Assembly (NCBI GenBank): GCA_004794785.1
Contig: SJOL01004448.1
Span: forward strand, 86,325-150,324
Direction of reading: 5' to 3'
Source: Opisthorchis felineus
Taxonomy: Eukaryota > Platyhelminthes > Trematoda > Opisthorchiida > Opisthorchiidae
DNA length: 64,000 nt
Shown: in pieces, positions 37,919 through 48,817 of the stretch
Numbering within the stretch: the first letter of the stretch is position 1
Layout of the letters: the number at the start of each line of letters is the position of its first letter
The notes under the pieces: generated by a model
Databases searched by the model: none
Seen by the model: the letters and a program-made list of their open reading frames with translations, nothing else
Told to the model about the DNA's origin: nothing
Translations under genes and position numbers: made by a program

Positions 37919-38077
37919 CGAACTGGTTGTTTTCATGATTCACTGATAAGGTAATTTCACACGGAAAGTTAATCAATCTGCCGGTTGTTGGAGCGTTGTT
38001 AACTGGTCAGGCAAATTGACGAGTGAAGGATAAGTTAGCCGGTCAGCCACGGGGGCTGCAACAGCAGTGTGAGCAAC
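37919..38077. repeat. 159-bp direct repeat R, right copy
   Basis: This is the right partner of 37109-37267, about 3% diverged, which is similar to the divergence between E copies. It is followed by TCACAGTTGAATAGG, which is unrelated to the sequence left of the first R. The arrangement could be a miniature terminal-repeat element or the remnant of a tandem array. Confidence 0.9.
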
Positions 38078-38626
38078 TCACAGTTGAATAGGAGTAGAAA
38101 TCCTGTTTGTTGCCTTAGGATTCACACTGTTCAAGCACCCAATAGGGATGAAAGTGCTGCACAATGAATCATAGCCGTTCGGCTAAGACTGACCTTTAGT
38201 ACAGGACAGAATCGCGATGGCGAATGCTTTAAATGCAACCGGGTGACCGTTGGCGGTGTAAGCAACACATCAATGAGGGGCAAAGCTCTCGTTGGACGGA
38301 ACCCTTGAGGACATGACAAGGCGGTTAAAACTTGAACATCTTGATTTTGACACAATGCAGTGATCACAAGAGCAAGCGTTAGACTTGAAATGTTCTGAGC
38401 TCCCAATCTCGGTCAAACATTTTGTAGGAAAGATTATGACGGAGCATCTCGAGAGAACAGTAATATCATGCGACCAGGATAGTGGGTTAGAAGACTACAT
38501 TTTTCTTGTGAGAGAAAGCGTTCCAGGCTAAAGCTGCTGTGTATACTTCAAGAGTATAAATTAACAAACTAAATTTTACGGGGCGTGACAGACAATTGGG
38601 GCACACCAAAATTATAGGAATATATT
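38078..38626. other. Unannotated DNA
   Basis: A readable CFKCNR motif near 38218 hints at a gag-type zinc knuckle, but the His and last Cys are absent. Nothing else was recognised. Confidence 0.5.
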
Positions 38627-38857
38627 AAATATAAGGTGGCAGCAAATCGATAATAACTGCCTGCTAGCAATCAGCAGACGCATAAGCAGCCTCAATCTAA
38701 TCCGCAGCACATAGAAAAGCTGTGTGCGCAATCGATGCCTCATCAATATTTGGTGCAGCCTGAGCATTGTGCACAGAGCTGGTCGACCGGATATCAGCCC
38801 AAAGGGAGGTTAATAAACTACTTCAGGAGATTCGACACCCGGTTAGTTGATTGGGCG
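38627..38857. repeat. Block shared with 44246-44477, ends at an N
   Basis: The last 186 nt (from about 38672, AATCAGCAGACGCATAAGC) differ from 44292-44477 at only a few bases. The first 45 nt or so are more diverged. Both copies end at TGATTGGGCG: here the N at 38858 follows at once, while the other copy continues into a Penelope-like remnant. This suggests a contig end that belongs with the 44.3-kb sequence or with another copy of the same repeat. Confidence 0.88.
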
Positions 38858-38858
38858 N
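38858..38858. other. Single N, probable scaffold or contig joint
   Basis: The ambiguous base lies exactly where similarity to 44246-44477 stops. Any open frame read across it is unreliable. Confidence 0.7.
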
Positions 38859-40687
38859 GACCCAGTAGGATTGTTGTTCACGACGCTTATCTTGCATATA
38901 TTCCGCGTCACCGGCCTCGCAATTTCCTGGTTGTTACTTCGTGTTTCTTGGCTGATGTCTGCCACTGCTGAATAAGAGTTCTTCACTTTCCCCATAAATA
39001 ACCCCATATGTGAGTATTCTGTTTTCCTTCTCAAGTACCAAAATTTCCCGGTAGATTCGCGCGACAACCGGAGAGCATATATTATCAGAACATCCAAACC
39101 AATTAACTTCTTGAATATGTGTGTACGTGTAGCAATTCGAAGCCAAATCAGAAGGGGAAATTTAAATGCGATGAGAAACTGACAAAAGCACCGACAACGT
39201 CGATACGAGTTACTAAACCATGTGTTGTCCATCAATTTCATGCACCCAAACAAAGATCACATAAAGAACCTATTCAAATGAACGAATCCTTGCATTCATA
39301 TGTCGTGACTGTATATGGTTGCGTGTCTTCGTCTGCCATAATTCAATAAGTTTTTTCAAATCGTCCTGTGCAATTCTGAGTAGCCGGGTGAATGTCTGAA
39401 ATGGCCGTCGTTCTCTTAAGCACTATGATTTAGGTGCACGCGGCGTCATGGCTTTTTCGATATGTTGCGATAGTTGTCGTAGACCATGTGTTGTTGATGA
39501 CGTTGAACATTTAGTCCTAATTTTGGTCACCATGTGCAGCTTTATATGACAGCTTACTTTGTCCAGATAAACCAGAAAAAACCCGCTTTGCCAGATACCC
39601 AGACTGAAGTCACAAAGCTAACTGTGGCAGGTGCACCGGATACATATACTGCCTACAGAGCTATTTAGGTGGTCACTCTGCCTGCGATATTTACTCCACA
39701 CCCTATCTACGTCAAACACTGATTCAACACAGAGACCGTGGCATACACAGGTGAAGCAGTACCAAGTGAGATAATGGCCATGCTGCAGGTTGTCTGAAAT
39801 GATGATATCAAAGTACTTGACTCACTCGGTTGTTCAGCTAAAGTAATCAAGGGATGAAACAACGCATCAAAGTTATTATGAAACAAGAATGTCCTTCCCT
39901 GTTGAGAGCGTTCATCCAAATTTAAAATGTTAGTACGTGTGAAACGAGTGTCAGCGCTGGTCTTATACACGTTCGTGAAGGGAAAATCTTGCTACGAATA
40001 TTTCTCGCATGGTGATATCCGAGGTCTAATTTTTCCTGTTCAGTATGCGTCCTCGGTTGAAGGATACAAAAGGGTGTCTAGTTGGCCTTTTGGTAGATCC
40101 CTTCACGCCTACTGGTACTGCATTCGAGTTTGTCACACACTAATGCTGAGAATTTGCTAGACAACCCTTGCGCGAGCAGTTACCTGTCTGTCGAGTACCT
40201 TTATGAGAAGTAATCCCGATTAACTCCACACGTAATTCCTGATGGTTGTCGAAACGCTAAAACAATGTATGTCACTATCTTGCTGCCCGTGAACAAAATC
40301 CAACTGGCTTCCATTCTTTGTCAGAAAGCGTAGTGCCACGACCGATGATTTGAATTTTTAGCACATTAGCTAAGCAGTTTGACTGCTCATCCCCCTGCAC
40401 CTCTGAGGATGATTCAATATAAGGGTCCCATTCGACTATGCGAAGCAAAGTGAATGACAATGACCATGTCTCAGTTTGCCGGAAATAAATAAATGCGAGT
40501 GGGTGAGTCACATAGTAATACAGCTGAATTTTTTGAAGAGTACTTAGTTTACTATGAAGGGAGGAATATATTCTACGGCTGATTTGTGGCACATTATCCA
40601 TCATTGCTACAAAATGTGGCTTATTATAAGTACCGAAACGTTCTCTGATTAGTGCATTTTCATTTCAGGGATATTCAGAAGCCTTCA
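38859..40687. other. Unannotated DNA
   Basis: No domain or element was recognised. Minus-strand frames at 39707-39970 and 40275-40604 read in a protein-like manner but have no supporting signals. Confidence 0.45.
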
Positions 40688-40985
40688 AAAGTTTTGTTTT
40701 TCACAATATGTGGGTGTTGGAAGGAAACATTGCCGCGGAAACTATTCTTCGCCGATGAATCTAAATTTTCAATGGCTGATGATTAGAAGAGGCATTTTGG
40801 TAAACTTTCGGTCTGGAATATTTCACCAGTAGACTTGTACATTTTCTTTTTTAAGACATTCCAGTGCCATCCGAATGTGTGCAAAACTAATAAGCAGGCA
40901 ACAATAAGCCCAATTGGAAGACTTTGGGCCTATTTGAAACAAACAAAACATCCGAAGGTTGTTCTGGTGGCCACGCCACACAGAT
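40688..40985 (+). pseudogene. Possible Tc1/mariner-like transposase remnant
   Basis: A single frame with one internal stop (TAG at 40783-40785) reads WKETLPRKLFFADESKFSM and, about 55 codons later, SPIGRLWAYLKQ. The first resembles the W-K-x-L/V-F-x-D-E-x-x-F box around the second catalytic Asp of Tc1/mariner transposases. The second resembles their PIE-x-x-W-x-x-L-K box near the third acidic residue. The usual spacing between the boxes is larger, so an internal deletion must be assumed, and the Glu of PIE is Gly here. No inverted terminal repeats were identified. The match is suggestive only. Confidence 0.33.
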
Positions 40986-41136
40986 GACCCGGATATACAT
41001 TATTCATCTTGGTCTGTCCAATCAATTTCATGGAGAACCACGTTCCCTGGTTTTCCAGGATTAACACGACAGAAAGTCCGCGATGTTGGGTGGGTCGTTT
41101 TGGGACATTAGTATCAATTACATGTAGCTTAAATAG
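40986..41136. other. Short unique sequence left of the second 2.9-kb copy
   Basis: This is unrelated to the sequence left of copy 1. It ends in AAATAG before the shared TTGGCAGATTAGG, which fixes the left edge of the duplicated block. Confidence 0.6.
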
Positions 41137-41435
41137 TTGGCAGATTAGGCGGTAAATTAGTGCAAATCCAACAATACAATGAAATGGCAAAAATGGCAAA
41201 AAATGCAGTGAAATAAAATGGGAAATTCGTGGCACGCCTAGTCACAAATGCGCTAGAGTTTGTTGAGTAACGATAGAGCGGTGTGTGGACTGGTGAACCG
41301 CTCTTGATGAGAGCAGCAAGCATATATGTGGTGAAATTTTTAATTGCTCGGATTGGAAGTGACTGAGCTGGTTAGGGAAGTAGTGTGTAAGCAAACCTGT
41401 AGGCGGCTTGTGCTTACGGGGATCCTGCCGGTAGA

Positions 41436-41642
41436 TCAGTTAGAGGTACTTGCTTCCGGATCATAGTAATCCTTCCACTGTGGCTTAAAAATATTTGTAA
41501 TAGGTGGCCGCTCATGCGTGTATCTAAAAAACATCCAGTTTCCGCTACCACTGAACCCCACCCATACCAATCTTGAGCATCCAGTAATCGGGATACCGGC
41601 TGCTGTCACCCATATGCTCCGATGATGTGTAAAACGAGTCAT
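41436..41642 (-). CDS. Small ATG-to-stop ORF inside the duplicated block (copy 2), unknown
   Basis: This is the counterpart of 34927-35133, with the same 68-residue product. The nucleotide change near its 5' part is silent. No function is recognised. Confidence 0.15.
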   Translation of the reverse strand: MTRFTHHRSIWVTAAGIPITGCSRLVWVGFSGSGNWMFFRYTHERPPITNIFKPQWKDYYDPEASTSN

Positions 41643-43617
41643 TTTGTACTCCTTATGTATTACTAATTGCGGAGCTGATGCTGTGAGCAGTAGGACGTCC
41701 CAACGGGGATTTTAATGAGATCCTGCGCCTCAGTGCTGGTTCGGCAGACATAAAGGAATGAATCCAGTCATTATATCACGTCAGAGCAAATTTTCTTACG
41801 TCTGCGAACACACAGTCTAAATGCCCTAACTGCTATGAACTTCCTACAAAAGTGCGTTGCAGTTGTCTTCGTCAATTGTTTTTCGTTATGTCGGTAGTCT
41901 TTGGTGTATTTCCTTGATATACCATGTCGATACCTTTTCCATGCAGGGCACATTTGCACACGATATTAAATAGGAATCCAGACGTTTTAGAAAAGCATTG
42001 TACTTACATGCTGTTGGTATGGCTACAAGTTGTCACACAGTTGCAAATTTTGAATAAATCTTCGCAGCTTTGATAGAAATTTCTCTTGCTATATCCACTT
42101 TGGCTTGCTAAATAGATTGGTCTTCGTGCACCTTCTGTGTTACTCGGGTTTTGTTCTTGGTGGGGACTTTATCACTTACCTTCATAACACGAGGCGGACT
42201 CGTCACTGAAATTCACACTTTGGATTCCAAGAGTATACCTTGTTATCCTAATATCTGATGATGTTGTCTTGAGGTTATCCCAGCCTCACTGTTTTGTGTT
42301 GCGTTCATGGAAGCGCGGACGCGATGGTGGGAAACGTTTCGTCACCATGCGAACCCTCAAACACAACGTGATATACATATACTATAGTTTTAAAATCACA
42401 GGAAGCTACTAATTGGTGCTTTGAATTTACATTGTCAAAATGATTCTTTCATCGCCAGCCGTCTTCAGGCTTGATATGTATATCCAACTGAACCCGAAGT
42501 CATTTCATGCTGAGATGTTACATATGAAAATGTTGGAAGGAGTTAAATAGGATACCACAGATCACATCTTTCCGAACCCCTGTTGTAGGTCTGGTGGCCT
42601 GGTATCTTGTTTTATACATTCTGTGCAAATCTGACGCAACCTAAATCCTGAGGTTTGACACCAACAGGGTTTAAGCCCGAATACGCCCAAGTTGATTAGC
42701 AAGTGTTAACCGGGGTCCAACGAAATTTCAGATTCGCATGTAATGGATAATCGCAAAAACGAATCAACTTTCGTGGTAATCATTTCAGCATTTTCCCCAT
42801 CTTTTGTAGAAAAAATTGATTCATTTGAGGAATTCCATGAAAATGAGCTGTTTAGTTAGATGTTTTCAAACCAACTAAAGGAGCGAATAGAGTGACCTTC
42901 GTGCGAACTGTGAGCTTCCGATACACATTATGGACATGTAATTCAGGGAGACAAATCTATGTGTTTAGTATCGCTATGGTATCTGAAGATTTGATGTAGC
43001 GGTGAGCGTTGCCGGACCATTTTGCTTGGTGACAACCTTACTAAGCGCGTGCACAGGGACTACAGTGTTAAATAAGGCCGAAACGCTGGTTAGTTCTATA
43101 TCACCAATGATGGCTTTAGCAAAGATTCTTTCTGCATAAACATTGTTTTCGAAACCTTAAGATCAAACCTAAATCATGAACTGCTTAGGCACAGTGAGAT
43201 CCAAAATCACAACACGGATGAAACCTTTACGCTTAAACGAACATCTGGGAAGTTGAACTAGACCCGCCAGGAGCTACATTCTTCTCATTTCAATGAACCG
43301 GTGCCAGAATGATAGGGTGAACAGCTAATACATTTTTGTCATTCTTACGTTCACTGATTTATATATACTTACTGCCATCAATGCTAACCTGGCAACTTTT
43401 GATGGAGATAACAAACGATTAAATAGCTTCCACAGAATGAAGTGCGATTGCCTATCATCCTTCGGGTGGTAACAAAAGCGCTACGGTAAGGTGCAGTTTA
43501 GCGAAAACAAAATAAGCAGGAAATTTGAGAAGCGAAGGACCACACAGATTTAAAAAACACTCCGGATGTCAAAGCAAAACAACGAAGAAGTCATCACATA
43601 AAAGACATGGGTGTGTC

Positions 43618-43776
43618 CGAACTGGTGGTTTTCATGATTCACTGATAAGGTAATTTCACACGGAAAGTTAATCAATCCGCCGGTTGTTGGAGCGTTGTTA
43701 ACTGGTCAGGCAAATTGAGGAGTGAAGGATAAATTAGCCGGTCAACCACGGGGGCTGCAACAGCAGTGTGAGCAAC
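43618..43776. repeat. 159-bp direct repeat R, copy within the second 2.9-kb block
   Basis: This equals the left R at 37109-37267. No right partner exists here because the sequence is interrupted at 44064. Confidence 0.9.
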
Positions 43777-43777
43777 A

Positions 43778-44063
43778 GTTCAACAGTTTTGCTCCCGGGT
43801 AACAACCCAACCCGGTTGGTTGTGTATTTTGTGCCAGAATAGACACAGATATTGGGCACTGATTGTGAAAATTTTAGAAAGAATATGGGCCACACTGAAA
43901 CGGAAATCAGAGCATCACTCATTGCTTCCGTGGCGCATATCTGAGCGCGCAATCGCTGGATTCATGAATGCACTAATAACTGGTTGCTGTCGGTGTGGTA
44001 AGGATTAATCTGGGCAAACTAAAGCGGTAGACCCATGACTGCATCTGTTGAGAAATTTGGCGG
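43778..44063. repeat. Repeat E, copy 3, truncated at the N
   Basis: The first 286 bp of the E unit are present. The sequence after the N (GATATCTGGCC) is unrelated to E, so the truncation is probably a contig end rather than a biological deletion. Confidence 0.85.
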
Positions 44064-44064
44064 N
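44064..44064. other. Single N, probable scaffold or contig joint
   Basis: It lies at the right edge of the 2.9-kb duplication, in the middle of repeat E. Confidence 0.7.
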
Positions 44065-44245
44065 GATATCTGGCCATCAAATCGCTGCTCTGAACAAAAG
44101 ACCTTCTCAACCACTTAGAGATCACCTTTTACCCACCAACACGCATGTCGGCTCGCCCGAGTCTTCACGACCGCAAGATCAAGGGTTAGAAGTGAGATGT
44201 TCTTATCTCACTCTCTAGGTTAATACTTCTCGAGGGAATATGATT

Positions 44246-44477
44246 ATAAATAAACGTGGCAGGAAATCAATAAGTACCATCTGCCAGAAATCAGCAGACG
44301 CATAAGCAGCCTCAATCTAATCCGCAGCACATAGAAAAGCTGTGTGCGCAATCGATGCCTCATCAATATTTGGTACAGCCTGAGCATTGTGCACAGAGCT
44401 GATCGACCGGATATCAGCCCAAAGGGAGGTTAATAAACTACTTCAGGAGATTCGACACCCGGTTAGTTGATTGGGCG
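44246..44477. repeat. Block shared with 38627-38857, continuing into a Penelope-like remnant
   Basis: The right edge is GGTTAGTTGATTGGGCG, then ACAAACGG. Here the block is joined to the Penelope-like 3' region starting at about 44521, so it may be part of that element or its insertion site. Confidence 0.85.
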
Positions 44478-44520
44478 ACAAACGGTACGGGTATTGGCCC
44501 CGGGCAAGATACAGCAACAA

Positions 44521-45036
44521 ATATTTTTGGATGTCATGCGCTGGCCAACGGGTGAACGATGGCGTTGCATACGCTAATCGCAGAGCATAGAGTGGATATG
44601 AGAGAGGCCGATGGTTTGGGACGGCGTCCACGATTTACAGAACACCGGTTGATGACCGAGGCGGTGGACATTGCCAAAGGTTTCATTGTGAATAGGCGTT
44701 GTGAATCGGCATATAACTGACGAGCGTGTGGGAAGCGATCTCAGATAAGCCGAGTTTTCATTTGACGGCATGCAGTTGTTTGTAATGTGGGATTATTGGC
44801 GTTGTTAGTAGGCAAGCCAAGTGCACCGAACTTCACGCAATCCACCACTTTTGCACAATTGATTAACCGTGACTAGGATTTGATCGAACGGTATTCTGAG
44901 CTAAACGAGAAGCACTAGGTCACCCATACAGACCAGCGAAAATTGCTAACGTCACTCTGGAGAAATTTGTCACATGGAGTAACCCGGGAGAACCACAATC
45001 TAGAGCAGACCGGAAATCATCTAGATTTCCGATTTT
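44521..45036 (+). pseudogene. Penelope-like element 3' end (copy C), C-terminal endonuclease tail and 3' flank
   Basis: This is colinear with 47556-48052 at roughly 85% identity by eye. The readable frame PRFTEHRLMTEAVDIAKGF matches the region that follows the YIG box in flatworm Penelope-like endonucleases (an R-F-T-P-Q-R-L-x-x-E-A motif). It is preceded by HALANG and a stop. The GIY-YIG box itself is absent because the upstream sequence is a different repeat (44246-44477). The 3' half is non-coding but shared between both copies down to TAGATTTCCGA, which marks the element's 3' boundary. Confidence 0.5.
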
Positions 45037-47389
45037 AATCAAACCCCTTTTACCTCATTGTGTCAGTCTGGGTGACTTCACGAGAAGCAGTTCGACGCCT
45101 AACACTGATCCGGCGTGCTGGTAGTTAGGAATTGCGCTGCGATTTTGCACTTCAAGCTCAAAGGTCGTACTAACTTACTACCCAGACACAGACCCGAAGG
45201 GGGCTTTGTGTCAACGGTGAAACTTCAGCCAACATTGGATGTACCGGTTGTTCCACAAACAGTACAACTTCTCCTTCGGCTCTCAGTGAGTTACCATTGA
45301 CTAAACGTTCATTCTGACTTTTGTTGCAGGGTTATTCAGACGTGAAGCGGTCACGTATTTCTAACGGTTGAGCTATCAATTTCTTATCAAGACCACATAA
45401 TAGTTTGATTCAGTTTGATCAGTTTGATTAACTGAGTCGGAGAGTTGGTCGGATAGGGTCCTAGTTGAGACAATGAGTGAACCTGCCAGCACAAACCGCG
45501 ACAATGAAATGTTTCTTATTTTACCCAATGGAGCCGAGCCAGTTACTGCCTTCACAAATTTGAGTTGAGACAGCCGATAACTCTCCCAAACATTCATCGG
45601 TTGGTCTGCAACGAACAGTGTTGTTCAAATGCTGCACATTTTCTCAGGTGTATTCAATCAACATCCAACGGTAGCAAGTGTCGAAATGCAAATGTCAGTT
45701 CAAAGTTCGGTCTCAGGTGTCCAGGTTGGTATGGTGCCATTCTTCGTGTTAGTTAGCATTATTTGAATTCTGGTGCATCTGCATTTGTGGCTAGCATATT
45801 TGTTATTGGGTTTCTGGCACTCTCGTACAAAAGCAATATCTACTGCTTATCCGACAGATGTGTATGAAATGCATCCAAAGTTGGATTTGGAAAAGCGTTT
45901 GAACTCACTGGGCGTTGTTTCGGCTGAAAATGTGCAGAAATGATATGATTCAAGAGATACCAGGATTTCTTGTGATGGAACTCGCTTTATTGCTTCAAAA
46001 CAAGTGCCTCGTGTTGTGCCATGCTCTCCACAGTGTCTAATATGTCGGGTACTCAGACGGCGCACGGGTTCTGTAGTTCAACACGCCGGTTTTCGCTGAA
46101 CCGTTCGTGAATAGCCTCATGACCCCTGCCGCGCTGAGTCTGCAAATCACTTCCGTGGAGCTCTGTTGCAGAAACGTCGTTCACACGCTGGAACGTGATC
46201 AATTGGACACCAACGCAGCCATCTGCCTCAGAGGGTGGACGGACCAGTGTGTGGTCACCCGCTCTTGTGGCGGCTATAAATTTTCGAACGCTTCTGCAAG
46301 CTATCTAACAAGCTGTTCTCACGCACAAACTAGGTATTCCAACAACGACTTAGGGTTTGAGCGTAGTGGACGCCATTTGTTCCTCCAATTTCACACGTTG
46401 TTGAACAACATTGGAGCCGAATCGGTCGCGGTTCCGTTAGCTATCTGAGGCATGCCAAATTCTCGAATATCGGTCATTCTAAATTGCATATGCTAATTCA
46501 GGTCATGCTGTCGCCCAACGTAGAATTTCACTGGATGCTTTGGGCAGACCTAGGAAGCTAACCTCCTGTTTAGCAGTGGAGTGGTTTGCTGAGTCAACAA
46601 TTGAGCAAACGTAACAAATATTACGATTCGGCGTTTGAGGAGCGACAACTTCAGATTGCTGGCGATTGACCGCACTTGGGAAGCGACAACAACTGCTACA
46701 CGCGAGGCTGGAGTGTGATGCCGCATGTGAGCCGCATGGGAGCCCGCATACACTAACCGCTGGATCTCGGAACGTTTGCATTCACGTCCTGATGCGACGG
46801 GTTGCGTTCCTTCGGGACAGTGGCGCAACCAGACTTCATTGTCTGTTAGACGTCAACTGAAGCTTATTTGGGGGCAAAAGCAAGACTAAGACAACTTGTG
46901 CTAATCAGCTATCGCAGCTGTATCCAAAAACGATTAACGAAGCGGCTGTTCCAAAAATACAGGCGACAGGTACCAAAACTACGTAGGGGAAACTTACCCA
47001 GGGTCAGAAGTACAACGACAGTCATATATTTAAGATCGAACATTTGCTTTCCATGATTTAGCGACCTAGTAAGTTCACATGTAAAGTTACTCCATTCTAC
47101 GGTTACTCCAGCGTAGTTAATTCGTCAGATAGATGAATGAGTGGAGACAAGCGGTGTTTGTTGGTGTAGAGACCATATGTCACGGTGTCTAAATGATTGA
47201 TGAGGGCGGAGCGGATAAGGCGTAGTGTGGAATCGAAGCACGAGTAGATTTCTTCATCGAAGACGGGAATGCTGCGAGTCGCGTACACCTGGCTACTGTC
47301 CTAAGGTCCTAATAACCACAAGCTCCGAATATTGCCCCATCAAGTCGGGGAGCACCAATCACACTGGAATACGTGTTGTTCGTGCAACA
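45037..47389. other. Unannotated DNA, somewhat richer in G+C
   Basis: Several Cys-containing frames (45565-45756, 46107-46448) and a readable RDSGATR (46813-46833) suggest decayed mobile DNA, but no domain can be confirmed. A triple CAGTTTGAT-like tandem lies at about 45403-45430. The 3' part (47225-47389) may include degraded upstream sequence of the Penelope-like element. Confidence 0.45.
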
Positions 47390-48052
47390 GAGAGATCGAT
47401 TCCCGGGTGCAAAGATCATGGACAGTGTATGCAAAATAAAACATTACTACTGCACTAGAGTCCACATAGGACAAGCGAGAAGGACACTACACGGGAGAAT
47501 CAGTGAGCATCATTGAAAGAATGTGAAGCGACCAAGAATAGCAAACATATATCACGTGCTGGCCAAAGCCTTGGCGATGGCGTGACATTCGCCAAACGCA
47601 GAGCATAGAATGGACATGAGAATCACGCATGGTTTGGGACGCGGTCCACGATTCACACCACAGCGGCTGATTACCCAGGCGGCTGGAAATTGCCAAAGGA
47701 TTTCTCGTGAATAGGCGTTGTGAATGGGCATAGAGCCGACTAGCCTGTCGGGAGAAATCCCAGATAAACCGCATTTTTACGTGATGACGTGCGTTTTGCA
47801 GTATATTGGCATTATTGTCATAGTTAGCAGGCAGGCCAAGTGCACCGAAATTCACGCAATCCACCACTTTTACACAATTGATTAACCGTGACTAGGATTT
47901 GGTCGAATGGTATTGTGGGCTAAACGAGAAGCACTAGTTCACCCGTACAGACAAGCAAAACTGCTAACGTCACTCAGAAGGAATGATCACATGGGGTAAG
48001 CTGGGAGAACTAGAATCTAGACCAGGCCAAACCTCATGTAGATTTCCGATCT
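47390..48052 (+). pseudogene. Penelope-like element remnant with GIY-YIG box (copy B)
   Basis: The frame from 47421 reads DSVCKIKHYY, then CTRVHIGQARRTLHGRISEH, then a stop at 47514. This keeps the order V-x-K-I-x-C, Y/H-IGQ, R-T-L and R-I-S-E-H typical of Penelope-like GIY-YIG endonucleases, with the YIG Tyr replaced by His. After the stop the tail is readable in another frame as RFTPQRLITQ (about 47652-47681). From 47556 to 48052 the sequence is colinear with copy C. Shared 3' sequence ends at TAGATTTCCGA. No reverse transcriptase was recognised upstream. Confidence 0.62.
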
Positions 48053-48777
48053 GCTCAATCATTCTCACCATCTGAATCCACAAAACAGGCGTATTTTCGG
48101 AGAACATTGGAGGATGAGCAGAGTCAATAACATACTTTGAGACAACGAACACCAAAATTGTGGGGTTGATCGAACGTTGATTGTTTTGCGCCGGTTGGGA
48201 TAATTCCGGGTTAGCCACATCTAGAACGGCGGACGACTAGGGTCCTCGCTCAAAGTCACTGGTTCAGAAGCCTGACCGAAAGGCCGCGGTGGGCTCCCGG
48301 CTTACTACCACAATGGTACCACTATTTTAGGAAAAGTCCAAAATCCACCATGGAGAACTAGGAGACTGTGTTGGACAGAGCTCCTCCATTCCCTGATCAC
48401 TCCGGTTAGGACATGTTTGCAGGTGTCTAGTTGGAACCAGCAGCATAGCTCGATGCGTCGTAGAGGTTCACAAAATGCCGCATGCAAATAAGTTCTGGCA
48501 TTTTGCAGCGGAACTCATCGAATCGGCTGGAATGGGGACAACAGCCTCGGTCTAAACAAGCCACGTATCTCAGACATATTCAGTGCATGTTCAAAAGTCG
48601 AATGTTCCGATTCGGAAGGCAAAGTTTGTTCCATGAGTATGTATTCCGAATTCGGTTATTGTAATATGTAACTACTGTCTCCCGCTCCAGAGCCTCGGAT
48701 TTGGAAACATCTCGCCAACAAAAACACAACAGCTTTATTGCCAACAAGCGAGTGCCGCAGTAACGGGAGGCCTTGCG

Positions 48778-48817
<40 letters not shown>

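Larger units (their letters stand above)
41137..44063. repeat. 2,927-bp block, copy 2 of a near-identical pair
   Basis: This is colinear with 34628-37554 without indels. Substitutions seen by eye are scattered singly (for example AAATTAG against AAATGAG near the left edge). It contains R (43618-43776) and a truncated E (43778-44063) and stops exactly at the N at 44064. Confidence 0.93.

Noticed and set aside
38205..38290. ECFKCNR, like the start of a CCHC zinc knuckle
   Set aside because: The required His and last Cys are missing and there is no neighbouring gag or pol similarity.
38843..39253. 136-codon minus-strand frame
   Set aside because: It reads across the N at 38858, a probable contig joint, and shows no domain.
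40275..40604. 109-codon minus-strand frame with protein-like composition in its C-terminal half
   Set aside because: There is no clear acceptor, partner exon or poly(A) signal. Other unsupported frames in the window look equally protein-like by eye, so appearance alone was not accepted.
46800..46860. RDSGATR in an open frame, like a retropepsin active site
   Set aside because: There is no flap or ILG motif downstream, no gag upstream, and the frame ends a few codons later.
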